From positions 1,984,001 through 2,048,000 of the forward strand of contig CM076960.1 in assembly GCA_039566865.1 (NCBI GenBank): a stretch of DNA of 64,000 nt, written 5' to 3'. The position numbers and the translations under genes are program-made. Under the pieces are notes generated by a model. The model saw only the letters and a program-made list of their open reading frames with translations. It made no database searches and was not told where the DNA came from. Positions within the stretch are counted from its first letter, which is position 1, and each line of letters begins with the position of its first letter. Origin of the DNA: Aurelia coerulea. Lineage: Eukaryota; Cnidaria; Scyphozoa; Semaeostomeae; Ulmaridae. Of the stretch, positions 13,501-25,300 are shown piece by piece.

Positions 13501-16500
13501 TATCATACCTCAGTTTCTGTCATCTCCGCAATGATTTCATCGTCTTTGAAAACGCGAATGTCATAGTCTTCTGAGCCAACTAGCAACTGTGAAATAAACA
13601 ACTACTGTCTAAGTGCTTCGTTGGGTTTGCAATTCAAATTCGCATTAGTAAAAGAGCCAAATATTCGTTTATTAGGTGGCCCAGAAAGTAACAAGTCAAA
13701 TTGAACAAGTCAAACGTAGTTGGAATTGTGTCTGTGTATTGCGACTTTGACTCTGCATTACAACAATCCAAATTGACTGATGACACCAGTTCATAAATTT
13801 CTCAGTTCTACAGAACAGGCCTTGTGCGCATTAGCGTGGTTTTCCTGCATAAGAATTCTGTTTAGAAAAATTTACAGTCGTTCATAATGTAAAGAATTCT
13901 CGTTATGTTAATGTGCCTAAGACCTGTGTACTGTATAACTGATCAAACATGATCTTTGGGCACCAAGTACATCTCTGGACTATATCAAGAAGGAGTGAAA
14001 GAACAATCATCAATCACGTGAAATTTTAAATAGTTGGATGAATAACATACCTCTAAATAGCCATCTTCATTGAAATCACTCAAGGCAAGTGAGCACACAT
14101 TGTCTCCAGTTACCTAGCAAAACAAGAGAAATCAAATAATGGTTTGAAACGTTAACATGCTTACATCTTAATTAAATATTATTTTATCTTTTTATACTCG
14201 AAAATGTCTTTATTCGCCACCTGGACTTGTCAAACACCTTAACTTGGATTGTCAAATAATATTAACATGGAATGTCAAGTGTTACACACTGATTGTCGTC
14301 GCTTGCCTCATCCTCTATTTCAGAAATCAATTAGTTTCTTGCATTGAAAAGCTACTGTATATACATATGAACGAAAATCCAATTAGACATTTCTCACAAA
14401 CATGGCCTGCCAATCAAGACCCATGGCCAATCTTACCAAAAGGCAAGTTCTTCAAAGGAAAGCTGCTGCAAGAAGGGCTCAAAAACTATTTTCCTTCCTG
14501 GTAGCTAGCAAAGCACCTTTTGTTTCTTCTTACGCACTTTCTTCTTCTTTCCCTGTATGCCACCCAATTCTATCCTTTTTCTCTTTTCTTCTCCTTTCCT
14601 TCCTTCATTACCTTCATTTCTTCCCTTCTTTCCCCTTTCTACAGTATCAATTTCTTTTTCCTGTTACCCTCCTCCCTTCCTGGGAAATTTGAGCATTTCA
14701 GCTGTCTTCCTGGTAGCACCGCTACCATGTTACTTCGTTTTTTTTAGCCCTGCTGCTGCATTTCTATTGTGAGATACCATTTGGTGACCAGATGATAAAA
14801 GGACTATAAAATATTTTCAATCATTGCCATTGATGAGCAGGCGTGCATAAACGTGGGAACGTGGGAACAAAGTTCCCAGGCAGCTTTTTCCAAAGCAATA
14901 TTTTGCAGGCAATTTTTCTAAAATAGTTTTTGATGAAGTGTAATTGCAGTAAGATGATGAATAATAGCAAACAAATGGTACAAATTGCTCTTGTTCTGCT
15001 GTTGAATATATGATTAATCGTTTCGTTGCTCCATGTGTAAAAACTGTTTGATACCTGCATTATTACTGGTTCTGGTAATAGACTTCTCTACCCTAGCTGT
15101 ACAAAATTGATATGCAGGCAGATTTTCAGAGCATTTCTACCGCTCCCAGGCAGGTTTGAACATTATGCACGCCTGTTGATGAGTGTCCCTCAAAGTGGGA
15201 ACACGATGACCTTGGGTCTTTTCCCGCTACGAGGGGCACAGTTGAATGTAAATATTAGAGTTGTAGTTGGTTTTAAGTTGATATAGGAAAAAAAAATTGA
15301 TGAGACTTTGGTCAAATAGGAGAGATTAAACAAAATATTTACAGTCCAAAAGTGATCATCCCCATCGGCATTGAATCCTTGCACAGAGCAATTTCCACCA
15401 GCAATAACAAGTGGTGTAGGATCTGTTCCAATTTGACCGACAAGAAGGGAATTTACACCATCTGGTACCTGCAAAAAAGAGAATAAAAATAATTGATTTA
15501 GATATGGATGTCAAAACTATAGTGAGGAAAGGATGGTATAAACGATGAATGATGAGTTCAAAGGCCAATCTCCACCGGATGATTTCTGGACATTCGTTAT
15601 AAAATCCACGGCGACCATTTCTGATGGTCACATCAAAAATTTGCTGGAAGGAAATTAGAAGTAGTTTCTACTTTTTGTCTGATGATTTTGTTAGTTAATT
15701 TTTTGCCCAATTAAATAACTTCTCCAGCCTGACTCAATTTTGGAAAGCGTATTAATGACAAAGGGAACACAAGTGGTGGATATTAAAACAGTTTTTTTGT
15801 TGCAAATTTTTAGGATGGTAGTTGAAGTTGAAGTTTCAGTTGAAAAGATTGTGTAGTGGAGATCAGCCTCAACAACTCGCCTGCTCCACAATTTAAATCA
15901 AAGTTGTTAATAAATGACCAATTTTTGAAAAATTACCAAAAATGTCTAACTGCTTTTGATGTTTGATGTCATCCTATGAATGAACACTCAATGTCATCAC
16001 TGAATACTGAATGTCATCAACTATTTACAGTTGAACCTTAGAAGCTGTAAAAGGCAATTCTTTTTATCATTTCAGACAGGGACCGCGTAGTGGTTTCAAA
16101 GTGGGGGGGCTGAGCGGGGAGCAAGAAGTGGGGGTCCGGGGGCTTGCCCCCGGAAGATTTTTCGAGACCACGCCCTTCAGAACATCGGAAAACGCCCCTT
16201 TCAAAAAAGACTTGCCTCTTTACGTCCATATTTATATATAGTTCGGTTCAGAAAAGATTTAATTATTATGAAAAGAGACATCCCGCGAAATTAGCAACAA
16301 AGCATTTCTTCTGAAAAAAACTATTACACTACTTAAAATCTGTCAGAGCAAACTTTCCACAGTTGCGATGCTTAGTCATTTTTAACGAAATCGTTAGCAA
16401 TTTTCAAGAGGGACATCGTGTCTACTCGTTGTTTATGAAAGTTCGATATCGCTCGCTCGGTTGAATCTTGCTTGCTTCATCTTTGAACGAAGCCAGGTCT

Positions 16501-17590
16501 TGAGGCGTCTAGCCATGGAGAAAGATTTCGCAGCAGATTCAGCAGATCATGTTTTACGTTATACTAAATATACCACGGTTGCCCGGTTGACACATAAATT
16601 TGTGTATGAGTTGTTTTTCTTCGTTATCATTGATTTATTTGAATGAAAAATATGAAATCTTTGAAAAAAGTGGGGGGGGGGGGGCTTTAGCCTGGCAGTT
16701 TTCTTGATGACTCAAACACAAAATGTCTCTTTTCCCTTCTGACAGCCTTAAACTCAAACAACAAATTCTTTGAGCATGGTCCACACGAAAATAGCAGAAA
16801 CAACCTCAATAGCTAATTAAACAAATTGGGAGAACTCACATCCTTGTAGAAGAGATCAGAATTGTTTTCCACATCATAGGCAAGTAGATTGGTCGGTGTT
16901 CCAACAAAAAGAATATCTCTGTGGCTCTCATCCAAAGATCCAGTGCAAACTGCATTTACATGTTGGTTGATGTTCAGTAAGCTGACGTCAGAAGACGTTC
17001 CAGGTGCTTCAAGTCTACCACCTTGTGCCAATCTTGAATGTGGATTATGAATAAATACCTGGAAGAAAAGACAAGCTGCCTGAGAGTGAAAACTCTATCA
17101 AGCACACAGGGAGCGCATATTTAATTTTGGAGATTCTATAGGGGATGAGCTTATACACAAAATCAAATGATATAAATGATAGTTTTTCAGTTCTTTTGCC
17201 CCATATTTTGTGGAATCAAAAATTCTGATCATCAGTCAAATACACAAATTTGACACAGTTTACATCCCAGACCATATCAAAATTAACATTTTGCAAACTT
17301 TTTAAGCTAAATGAATGGAACATATTTGGTAAACTCTGGCATTTGGCATAAGTGGGGGCCTAAACAGAGGGACTTATCTAAAATTTTGTTTTAATAGGGA
17401 GGGGGCTAATAGAAGGGGGCTAAACAGGGCGCTTATGGTATGCCGATCAAAAGAAAAATTGGTTTAACCATACCTTACTTGCAGTTGTTGCAGCTGTCAA
17501 GCATGGATGCTTCCCATCATATTTTCCAACTGCCACCATTCGTGGATGAATTTTCTGATTCAATTTTAGGGTGAAAATTGGAGCCAACAT
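1578..17590 (-). CDS. BBS2: BBS2, Bardet-Biedl syndrome 2 protein (3' partial)
   Basis: Subunit of the BBSome, the coat complex that carries membrane proteins into and out of cilia. Fifteen exons (minus strand): 17474-17590, 16840-17058, 15343-15468, 14051-14113, 13509-13586, 12467-12571, 11534-11620, 9327-9462, 8585-8724, 7459-7599, 6146-6330, 4906-4947, 3894-3978, 2052-2183, 1578-1652. All join in phase with GT/AG ends and give 577 residues; human BBS2 has 721, so about 145 C-terminal residues (coiled-coil/helical end) lie left of the window. The start [10 protein letters not shown] aligns with the vertebrate N-terminus. Recognisable blocks include [16 protein letters not shown] and [17 protein letters not shown] (beta-propeller), [16 protein letters not shown] and WLNQNFLLP (GAE/platform region). 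Exon 12 is only 42 nt. Every intron I inspected carries transposon debris. The family call is firm; the exon edges rest on splice consensus plus protein continuity, without transcript support. Confidence 0.95.
2517..3114. mobile_element. Foldback MITE, 9-bp target duplication (AACAAGGACA ends)
   Basis: Inverted arms start AACAAGGACA and end TGTCCTTGTT, each over 200 bp. The flanks GCTTTGCAG and GCCTTGCAG form a 9-bp duplication with one mismatch. It lies in BBS2 intron 13. Related copies are at 36980-37575 (both arms), 32068-32335 and 11112-11321 (single arms). A 9-bp duplication would suit a Mutator-like transposase; the source element is not in the window. Confidence 0.75.
3355..3784. mobile_element. 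Foldback MITE, GTGTCCCGCA-type ends
   Basis: Ends read GGTGTCCCGCACATAAGAAA and, inverted, TTTCTTATATGCGGGACAC, with CTGTA outside the right end. Same family as 6383-6664, and related to 7046-7384 and 9522-10165 by the CGCATATAAGAA motif. It lies in BBS2 intron 13, left of exon 13 (3894-3978). Confidence 0.65.
4014..4215 (+). mobile_element. LINE 3' tail remnant
   Basis: The plus strand encodes [18 protein letters not shown] followed by a stop, which matches the C-terminal end common to CR1/Jockey-type reverse transcriptases. An AT-rich 3' UTR-like stretch follows. 5'-truncated relic in BBS2 intron 12. Confidence 0.5.
4219..4822. mobile_element. Foldback MITE, TA target (CCGGGTGCGCC ends)
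   Basis: Arms begin CCGGGTGCGCCAAAATAAAC and end with the complement; TA flanks both sides. The arms carry chance open frames on both strands. A left-half copy is at 12917-13210. Tc1/mariner-like by end sequence and TA duplication. Confidence 0.8.
4977..5160. mobile_element. Partial copy of the AGCATAGGTTCC MITE
   Basis: Shares GGTTGGTGYAAAATTCT, the ATTGAATG block and the TTCTACCG(C/T)TGGA block with the full copies at 31276-31795 and 49022-49546. Only one arm remains. Confidence 0.5.
5368..5682. mobile_element. Short MITE, AAAGGGGCTCCGTC ends
   Basis: About 315 bp, bounded by AAAGGGGCTCCGTC and GACGGAGCCCCTTT. Internal marks are GGATATAAGTGGATTTTTAA and GGTGGCTTGGG. Other copies: 29286-29584, 37929-38250, 59784-60127 and 62930-63230. 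Confidence 0.7.
6383..6664. mobile_element. MITE, CAGTAGTGTCCTGCA ends
   Basis: Left end CAGTAGTGTCCTGCATATAA after TA; right end TATATGCGGGCGGGACAC. Shortened relative of the 3355-3784 copy. It ends 53 bp to the right of BBS2 exon 11. Confidence 0.6.
6700..6970. mobile_element. Half copy of the GAGCCAGAAAAAAGTTCC MITE
   Basis: The right edge GAATTTTCGAAAGCACGAAC then TTTTTCTGGCTC matches, diverged, the right arm of the full copy at 46816-47439. The left arm is missing. Confidence 0.45.
7046..7384. mobile_element. MITE, CAGTAAAAACCCGCACATAA ends
   Basis: Begins CAGTAAAAACCCGCACATAA and ends with its exact complement, flanked by TA on both sides (7044-7045, 7385-7386). It lies in BBS2 intron 10, 74 bp from exon 10. 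Confidence 0.8.
7604..7662. repeat. Short tandem repeat (CACTAATCACTAAAT)
   Basis: Seven or so copies of an 8-9 bp CACTAAT(A) unit directly upstream (in transcript sense) of the BBS2 exon 10 acceptor at 7600-7601. Confidence 0.7.
8775..9296. repeat. Three tandem ~105-bp units, split by a MITE
   Basis: Unit marks are GTAGGAAATGTTT, TTTAATCCATATT and CAATGACCCATCTT. The first two units are adjacent; the second junction is interrupted at 8907-9117 by a MITE; a third unit follows. It lies in BBS2 intron 8. Confidence 0.75.
8907..9117. mobile_element. MITE inserted in a tandem repeat
   Basis: Ends CCGGGTGTCCCAAAATGATG and exact complement; TA at 8905-8906 and 9118-9119. Removing the element and one TA restores the sequence of the neighbouring repeat unit (TTTACTATTGTTTT), so the borders are certain. 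Confidence 0.9.
9522..10165. mobile_element. MITE, CAGTAAATCCCCGCA ends, with internal palindrome
   Basis: Begins CAGTAAATCCCCGCATATAA and ends with TGCGGGGATTTACTG. It contains repeated AGGTTCTTA motifs and, at 9817-9967, a perfect palindrome. It lies in BBS2 intron 7. Confidence 0.7.
9817..9967. repeat. Perfect 151-bp palindrome
   Basis: Two 75-bp arms around a single A at 9892, with no mismatch when read base by base. The arm contains GTGACCATTG and ACGCGCAATTATC. It could extrude as a cruciform, or form a hairpin in RNA. Confidence 0.95.
10203..10720. mobile_element. Degraded AGCATAGGTTCC-family MITE
   Basis: Both arms are recognisable (AAATCTTTAAAAGGTTGGTG at left; CACCTTTTTAAAGATTTGAA at right) but heavily diverged. 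The right flank has an extra AAGATTT. BBS2 intron 7. Confidence 0.5.
10884..11065 (+). mobile_element. Half copy of the CAGGGTGTCC MITE
   Basis: Left arm only: CAGGGTGTCCAAAAAATTAT, then AGCAAAAGATTCTCGCC, matching the arm of the element at 183-775. Confidence 0.7.
11112..11321. mobile_element. Single arm of the AACAAGGACA MITE family
   Basis: Shares CTTCTTCTTTCG, TGTTTTGAATTACTGG and TTGAGAGAATTTCCTTT with 2850-3110, and is complementary to 32068-32335. Confidence 0.55.
12695..12914 (+). mobile_element. LINE 3' tail remnant
   Basis: The plus strand encodes [19 protein letters not shown] and then [11 protein letters not shown] and a stop, typical of the last residues of CR1/Jockey-like reverse transcriptase ORFs. 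It ends in a short ATAACT-type tail, directly abutting the MITE at 12917. Confidence 0.65.
12917..13210 (+). mobile_element. Left half of the CCGGGTGCGCC MITE
   Basis: About 85-90% similar by eye to 4219-4480, starting after TA at 12915-12916. No right terminus was found downstream. BBS2 intron 5. Confidence 0.7.
14838..15175. mobile_element. hAT-like MITE with 8-bp target duplication
   Basis: Terminal inverted repeat CAGGCGTGCATAA; target duplication TTGATGAG at 14830-14837 and 15176-15183, perfect. The 8-bp duplication and CAGG start are hAT features. BBS2 intron 3. Confidence 0.85.
16070..16695. repeat. Unclassified dispersed repeat with G-run ends
   Basis: Begins in GTGGTTTCAAAGTGGGGG and ends AAAAAGTGGGGGGGGGG. 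Contains TCCGGGGGCTTGCCCCCGGA and GACCACGCCCTTC. A related fragment is at 61345-61500 (GGCGAAGCCCC, CCACGCCCTTCCG). BBS2 intron 2. Class unknown. Confidence 0.45.
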
Positions 17591-18055
17591 TTTGCTAGTC
17601 TTTCAATCGCAGTTCTATCTCTCGGGGATTTCAATATGATACAACTGTTCTACATCATAGGCTTGCCATTGCATGGAATTTTGGCTGAAAAGTAGGGGAA
17701 AATAGAACAATTGTGTTCAATGTATAGGTTACTGGTGAGAGTTATCAGGCTGCAGGATGTATCAGGCAGTTTTAGCTTTTAATACTCAGTAATACTCTCC
17801 CTCACACATTCAAAAACAGACACAAAGTTAAGTAAAGCTTTATTGATCATTGTTCTTCCATTCTGTACCAATATTATTCTGACCAACTTTATGCTTCTTT
17901 ACAATATGCTGTGACAAAACGAGAGGACAGGACAGATACAAATTGCTTTTATCACAAAGCCAAAATTGCTTTGTTGAGCATGTTTTAAAGAAGCATGATG
18001 AAGCAATCAAACTGGTAATGGCGCAGAAGTGGAAGAACAACAGTCATGGAAGTTG
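17591..18055. other. BBS2 5' flank
   Basis: Sequence upstream of the BBS2 start codon, which should hold its promoter and 5' UTR. I find no convincing TATA box or RFX X-box. The open frame at 17840-18040 has no recognisable similarity. Confidence 0.5.
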
Positions 18056-18057
18056 AA

Positions 18058-18250
18058 GGTGTTGTGGCGCAGTGGTGTAATCCTCTGACTTTGCAGCCAG
18101 AACAGTCAGGCGGAGTGGGATTGATACCTGGTAGGACCCTACTACTTGAGCCTCATGACAAGGGGTCGCAGACGCGATTAGGTCTGCTCTATTTCTGCGA
18201 TCCCAGCGCTTGGCGCTGAAAAACGCAACTTCACCTTCACCATGAAAGCT
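18058..18250 (+). mobile_element. tRNA-like SINE candidate
   Basis: Starts with a tRNA-like head: GGCGCAGTGGTGTAA (A-box-like) and, 50 bp on, GGGATTGATACC (degenerate B-box). An unrelated body with a GCGCTTGGCGCT hairpin follows. No tRNA cloverleaf can be completed, so it is not a tRNA gene. Single copy in the window. Confidence 0.45.
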
Positions 18251-18699
18251 TCAGCTAGGTTTGTGTTTGTTTTGAAATGTATCTGGGGATTTACTGGGAG
18301 GTTTCGAAAGCTAAAACTGTCAGTGTCTGGTTTACCCCCCGCTGCCTGACAAATCCCGCCACTCACCCACAATAATTGAGCTATTAAAAAACTTTTCTGA
18401 ATTTTCTTCTTGTTTATTCAAAGAATTCATTGCCAAGAGGCAGAGCACAACATCTGGACTGTTCCAGAAAGTTAACTTTTGTATACTGGATAAGATAGAA
18501 CAGTTAAAGTGGTCCAGCTGCGTTTGCATAGATGATTATTCAATCATATATCGTTTTCATTTGCTGGGTTACTGGGCTAAATTTTGCTGGTACATTTGCG
18601 TTTATCTGAAAAAACTTGAGCTCCAGAATTACAGAACAATAAGTTGAATACAAAAAGATAGTAGAGATCGGAGGAAACTTACCGAAAAATCTGTTTCAA

Positions 18700-19365
18700 A
18701 GCTGTTATTACAGAACAGCGTCGGTTTAGTTTAGTTGCAGGTTAGGCCCGTTGTCAAGTTGCTGCACCCGTAGTGTTGTTGTCGTTGTACAATCACAAAG
18801 TGGCCATAGCTTAATGACGTCACTTTTGAAACAATTAGAAAGAGATTTCAAGTCTGCTGTTTGTACTCTTTCCCCCAAGGTAATTTCATCCAATTTAAAT
18901 TCGATAACCATCGGGTTCGATAATCGCTGTTTTCGAAAATCTACTCCCCAAACAAACACTCCTGCAGAATTTTCAACTTCACGAATCACTATCCTAACAT
19001 TCAGCGGTCAACTAAAGATCATCTGCACGACCAAATCTTATGTCGCAACAGATTTTGCAGGTAATTTCATCCTGCCAAGATCATTGGGTAGGAAGTTAAT
19101 CCCGACCTTATACCAATTTTCCGAAAATGTATATCCGATCTTATACTTTAAATCAACATCGTGAAAATCGATACCGTTCCTTATACCAAAATCGCGAAAA
19201 TCGATACCATAGAAATATTGATAGCCTTCCCGATGGCACGATGGCACGTCCCCATACCCAAAATATGTGAAGTACCTCCCCCGGGGGAAACAATCGTTCA
19301 TATGAATGATCACATCATTAGTTGCTCATTACTTCAATGCATGAATACGTTAACTTGCACAAAGG
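18700..19365. other. Unassigned sequence flanking the satellite
   Basis: Holds overlapping open frames on both strands (18751-19164 plus, 137 codons; 19038-19313 minus, 91 codons) with no recognised domain. GAAAATCGATACC recurs about 25 bp apart near 19160-19210. Possibly a decayed transposon; I assign no function. Confidence 0.4.
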
Positions 19366-22300
19366 CTATTGTGCGCAGCATTCAGCACTTATCCACCAAA
19401 GACAAAGGTACTTCCTATTGGCAGCTAATTTCAAATGACCTAACCGATCTTGCATAGGAAGATTGTCATTGGCTAATAATTTCAATTGATACAAACCCCA
19501 TAGTGAAGCTACTAAAGATGAAAGACGACTGTTATTGGCTAATTTCAAATGACCCAACAGATTTAGCATATGCAGATAGCCATTGGCTAATTTCAATTGG
19601 TACAAAACAATTGAGCTTACTGAACATAATAGCCGACTGTTATTGTCTAATTTCAAATGACCCAACAGATCTAGCATATGCAGACAGCCATTGGCTAATT
19701 TCAATTGGTACAAATACCATAGTGAAGCTACTAAAGATGAAAGCCGACTGTTATTGGCTAATTTCAAATGACATAACCGATCTTGAATAGGAAGATAGCC
19801 ATTGGCTAATTTCAATTGGTACAAAACCCATAGGGAAGCTACTAAAGATGAAAGCCGGTTATAGGCTAATTTCAAATGACCTAACAGATTCAGCATATGC
19901 AGATTGCCATTGGCTAATTTCAATTGATACAAAACCCATAAAGAAGCTACTAAAGATGAAAGCCGACTGTTATTGGCTAATATCAAATGACCTAACCGAT
20001 CTTGCATAGGAAGATTGTCATTGGCTAATTTCAATTGGTACGGACTCCATACTGAACTTACTGAACATAATAGCCGACTCTTATTGGCTAATTTCAAATG
20101 ACCCAGCAGATCTAGCATATGCAGATAGCCATTGGCTAATTTCAATTGGTACCAAACAATTGAACTTACTGAACATAATAGCCGACTCTTATTGGCTAAT
20201 TTCAAATGACATAACTGATCTAGCATATGCAGATAGCCATTGGCTAATTTCAATTGGTACAAAACAATTGAACTTACTGAACATAATAGCCGACTCTTAT
20301 TGGCTAATTTCAAATGACCCAACAGATCTAGCATATGGAGATAGCCATTGGCTAATTTCAATTGGTACCAAACAATTGAACTTACTGAACATAATAGCCG
20401 ACTCTTATTGGCTAATTTCAAATGACATAACTGATCTAGCATATGCAGATAGCCATTGGCTAATTTCAATTGGTACAAAACAATTGAACTTACTGAACAT
20501 AATAGCCGACTCTTATTGGCTAATTTCAAATGACCCAACTGATCTAGCATATGCAGATAGCCATTGGCTAATTTCAATTGGTACAAGACAATTGAACTTA
20601 CTGAAAATAATAGCCGACTCTTATTGGCTAATTTCAAATGACATAACTGATCTAGGATATGCAGATAGCCATTGGCTAATTTCAATTGGTACAAAACAAT
20701 TGAACTCACTGAAGATAATAGCCGACTCTTATTGGCTAATTTCAAATGACCCAACAGATTTAGAATATGCAGATAGCCATTGGCCAATTTCAATTGGTAC
20801 AAAACAATTGAACTTAGTGAACATAATAGCCGACTCTTATTGGCTAATTTCAAATGACCTAACAGATCCATAATATGCAGATTGCCATTGGCTAATTTCA
20901 ATTGGTACGGACTCCATACTGAACTTACTGAACATAATAGCCGACTCTTATTGGCTAATTTCAAATGACATAACTGATCTAGCATATGGAGATAGCCATT
21001 GGCTAATTTCAATTGGTACAAATCAATTGAACTTACTGAACATAATAGCCGACTCTTATTGGCTAATTTCAAATGACATAACTGATCTAGCATATGGAGA
21101 TAGCCATTGGCTAATTTCAATTGGTACAAAACAATTGAACTTACTGAACATAATAGCCGACTCTTATTGGCTAATTTCAAATGACCCAACTGATCTCGCA
21201 TATAGAGATAGCCATTGGCTAATTTCAATTGGTACAAAACAATTGAACTTACTGAACATAATAGCCGACTCTTATTGGCTAATTTCAAATGACCCAACTG
21301 ATCTAGCATATGCAGATAGCCATTGGCTAATTTCAATTGGTACAAAACAATTGAACTTACTGAAGATAATAGCCGACTCTTATTGGCTAATTTCAAATGA
21401 CCCAGCAGATTTAGAATATGCAGATAGCCATTGGCCAATTTCAATTGGTACAAAACAATTGAACTTAGTGAACATAATAGCCGACTCTTATTGGCTAATT
21501 TCAAATGACCTAACAGATCCATAATATGCAGATTGCCATTGGCTAATTTCAATTGGTACGGACTCCATACTGAACTTACTGAACATAATAGCCGACTCTT
21601 ATTGGCTAATTTCAAATGACAAAACCGATCTAGCATATGCAGATAGCCATTGGCTAATTTCAATTGGTACAAAACAATTGAACTTACTGAACATAATAGC
21701 CGACTCTTATTGGCTAATTTCAAATGACATAACTGATCTAGGATATGCAGATAGCCATTGGCTAATTTCAATTGGTACAAAACAATTGAACTTAGTGAAC
21801 ATAATAGCCCACTCTTATTGGCTAATTTCAAATGACATAACTGATCTAGCATATGGAGATAGCCATTGGCTAATTTCAATTGGTACAAATCAATTGAACT
21901 TACTGAACATAATAGCCGACTCTTATTGGCTAATTTCAAATGACATAACTGATCTAGCATATGGAGATAGCCATTGGCTAATTTCAATTGGTACAAAACA
22001 ATTGAACTTACTGAACATAATAGCCGACTCTTATTGGCTAATTTCAAATGACATAACTGATCTAGCATATGGAGATAGCCATTGGCTAATTTCAATTGGT
22101 GCAAACCAATTGAACTTATTGAACATAATAGCCGACTCTTATTGGCTAATTTCAAATGACATAACTGATCTAGCATATGCAGATAGCCATTGGCTAATTT
22201 CAATTGGTACAAAACAATTGAACTTACTGAACATAATAGCCGACTCTTATTGGCTAATTTCAAATGACCCAACTGATCTAGCATATGCAGATAGCCATTG

Positions 22301-25300
22301 GCTAATTTCAATTGATACAAAACAATTGAACTTACTGAACATAATAGCCGACTCTTATTGGCTAATTTCAAATGACCCAACTGATCTAGCATATGCAGAT
22401 AGCCATTGGCTAATTTCAATTGGTACAAGACAATTGAACTTACTGAAAATAATAGCCGACTCTTATTGGCTAATTTCAAATGACATAACTGATCTAGGAT
22501 ATGCAGATAGCCATTGGCTAATTTCAATTGGTACAAAACAATTGAACTTAGTGAACATAATAGCCGACTCTTATTGGCTAATTTCAAATGACCTAACAGA
22601 TCCATAATATGCAGATTGCCATTGGCTAATTTCAATTGGTACGGACTCCATACTGAACTTACTGAACATAATAGCCGACTCTTATTGGCTAATTTCAAAT
22701 GACCTAACAGATCCATAATATGCAGATTGCCATTGGCTAATTTCAATTGGTACAAAACAATTGAACTTACTGAACATAATAGCCGACTCTTATTGGCTAA
22801 TTTCAAATGACATAACTGATCTAGGATATGCAGATAGCCATTGGCTAATTTCAATTGGTACAAAACAATTGAACTTAGTGAACATAATAGCCCACTCTTA
22901 TTGGCTAATTTCAAATGACATAACTGATCTAGCATATGGAGATAGCCATTGGCTAATTTCAATTGGTACAAATCAATTGAACTTACTGAACATAATAGCC
23001 GACTCTTATTGGCTAATTTCAAATGACATAACTGATCTAGCATATATGGAGATAGCCATTGGCTAATTTCAATTGGTACAAAACAATTGAACTTACTGAA
23101 CATAATAGCCGACTCTTATTGGCTAATTTCAAATGACATAACTGATCTAGCATATGGAGATAGCCATTGGCTAATTTCAATTGGTGCAAACCAATTGAAC
23201 TTATTGAACATAATAGCCGACTCTTATTGGCTAATTTCAAATGACATAACTGATCTAGCATATGCAGATAGCCATTGGCTAATTTCAATTGGTACAAAAC
23301 AATTGAACTTACTGAACATAATGGCCGACTCTTATTGGCTAATTTCAAATGACCCAACTGATCTAGCATATGCAGATAGCCATTGGCTAATTTCAATTGG
23401 TACAAAACAATTGAACTTACTGAAGATAATAGCCGACTCTTATTGGCTAATTTCAAATGACCCAACTGATCTAGCATATGCAGATAGCCATTGGCTAATT
23501 TCAATTGGTACAAAACAATTGAACTTACTGAACATAATAGCCGACTCTTATTGGCTAATTTCAAATGACCCAACTGATCTAGCATATGCAGATAGCCATT
23601 GGCTAATTTCAATTGATACAAAACAATTGAACTTACTGAACATAATAGCCGACTCTTATTGGCTAATTTCAAATGACCCAACTGATCTAGCATATGCAGA
23701 TAGCCATTGGCTAATTTCAATTGGTACAAGACAATTGAACTTACTGAAAATAATAGCCGACTCTTATTGGCTAATTTCAAATGACATAACTGATCTAGGA
23801 TATGCAGATAGCCATTGGCTAATTTCAATTGGTACAAAACAATTGAACTTAGTGAACATAATAGTCAACTCTTATTGGCTAATTTCAAATGACCTAACAG
23901 ATCCATAATATGCAGATAGCCATTGGCTAATTTCAATTGGTACGGACTCCATACTGAACTTACTGAACATAATAGCCGACTCTTATTGGCTAATTTCAAA
24001 TGACCTAACAGATCCATAATATGCAGATTGCCATTGGCTAATTTCAATTGGTACGGACTCCATACTGAACTTACTGAACATAATAGCCGACTCTTATTGG
24101 CTAATTTCAAATGACATAACTGATCTAGCATATGGAGATAGCCATTGGCTAATTTCAATTGGTACAAATCAATTGAACTTACTGAACATAATAGCCGACT
24201 CTTATTGGCTAATTTCAAATGACATAACTGATCTAGCATATGGAGATAGCCATTGGCTAATTTCAATTGGTACAAAACAATTGAACTTACTGAACATAAT
24301 AGCCGACTCTTATTGGCTAATTTCAAATGACCCAACTGATCTCGCATATGCAGATAGCCATTGGCTAATTTCAATTGGTACAAAACAATTGAACTTACTG
24401 AACATAATAGCCGACTCTTATTGGCTAATTTCAAATGACCCAACTGATCTAGCATATGCAGATAGCCATTGGCTAATTTCAATTGGTACAAAACAATTGA
24501 ACTTACTGAAGATAATAGCCGACTCTTATTGGCTAATTTCAAATGACCCAGCAGATTTAGAATATGCAGATAGCCATTGGCCAATTTCAATTGGTACAAA
24601 ACAATTGAACTTAGTGAACATAATAGCCGACTCTTATTGGCTAATTTCAAATGACCTAACAGATCCATAATATGCAGATTGCCATTGGCTAATTTCAATT
24701 GGTACGGACTCCATACTGAACTTACTGAACATAATAGCCGACTCTTATTGGCTAATTTCAAATGACAAAACCGATCTAGCATATGCAGATAGCCATTGGC
24801 TAATTTCAATTGGTACAAAACAATTGAACTTACTGAACATAATAGCCGACTCTTATTGGCTAATTTCAAATGACATAACTGATCTAGGATATGCAGATAG
24901 CCATTGGCTAATTTCAATTGGTACAAAACAATTGAACTTAGTGAACATAATAGCCCACTCTTATTGGCTAATTTCAAATGACATAACTGATCTAGCATAT
25001 GGAGATAGCCATTGGCTAATTTCAATTGGTACAAATCAATTGAACTTACTGAACATAATAGCCGACTCTTATTGGCTAATTTCAAATGACATAACTGATC
25101 TAGCATATGGAGATAGCCATTGGCTAATTTCAATTGGTACAAAATGACAATTGAACTTACTGCTAAATCAATTGAACTTACTGAACATAATAGCCGACTC
25201 TTATTGGCTAATTTCAAATGACCCAACAGATTTAGAATATGAACAGATATTGGCAAATGACATAACTGATCATTGGATAGCCATTGGCTAATTTCAATTG

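Noticed and set aside
14402..14772. Overlapping plus-strand ORFs rich in Phe, Leu and Ser
   Set aside because: Three frames open at once over a CT-rich tract; low complexity in a BBS2 intron.
17668..17690. RFX X-box upstream of BBS2
   Set aside because: GCTTGCCATTGCATGGAA has one fair half-site but the second half does not fit; expected for a cilia gene but not shown.
18058..18130. tRNA gene
   Set aside because: Only A-box- and B-box-like pieces; no acceptor stem can be formed. Kept as a SINE candidate.
19366..23103. 1245-codon repeat protein on the minus strand
   Set aside because: The unit is 108 bp and stop-free on both strands, edges fade into variant units, and no domain or splice context supports translation. 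Annotated as satellite.
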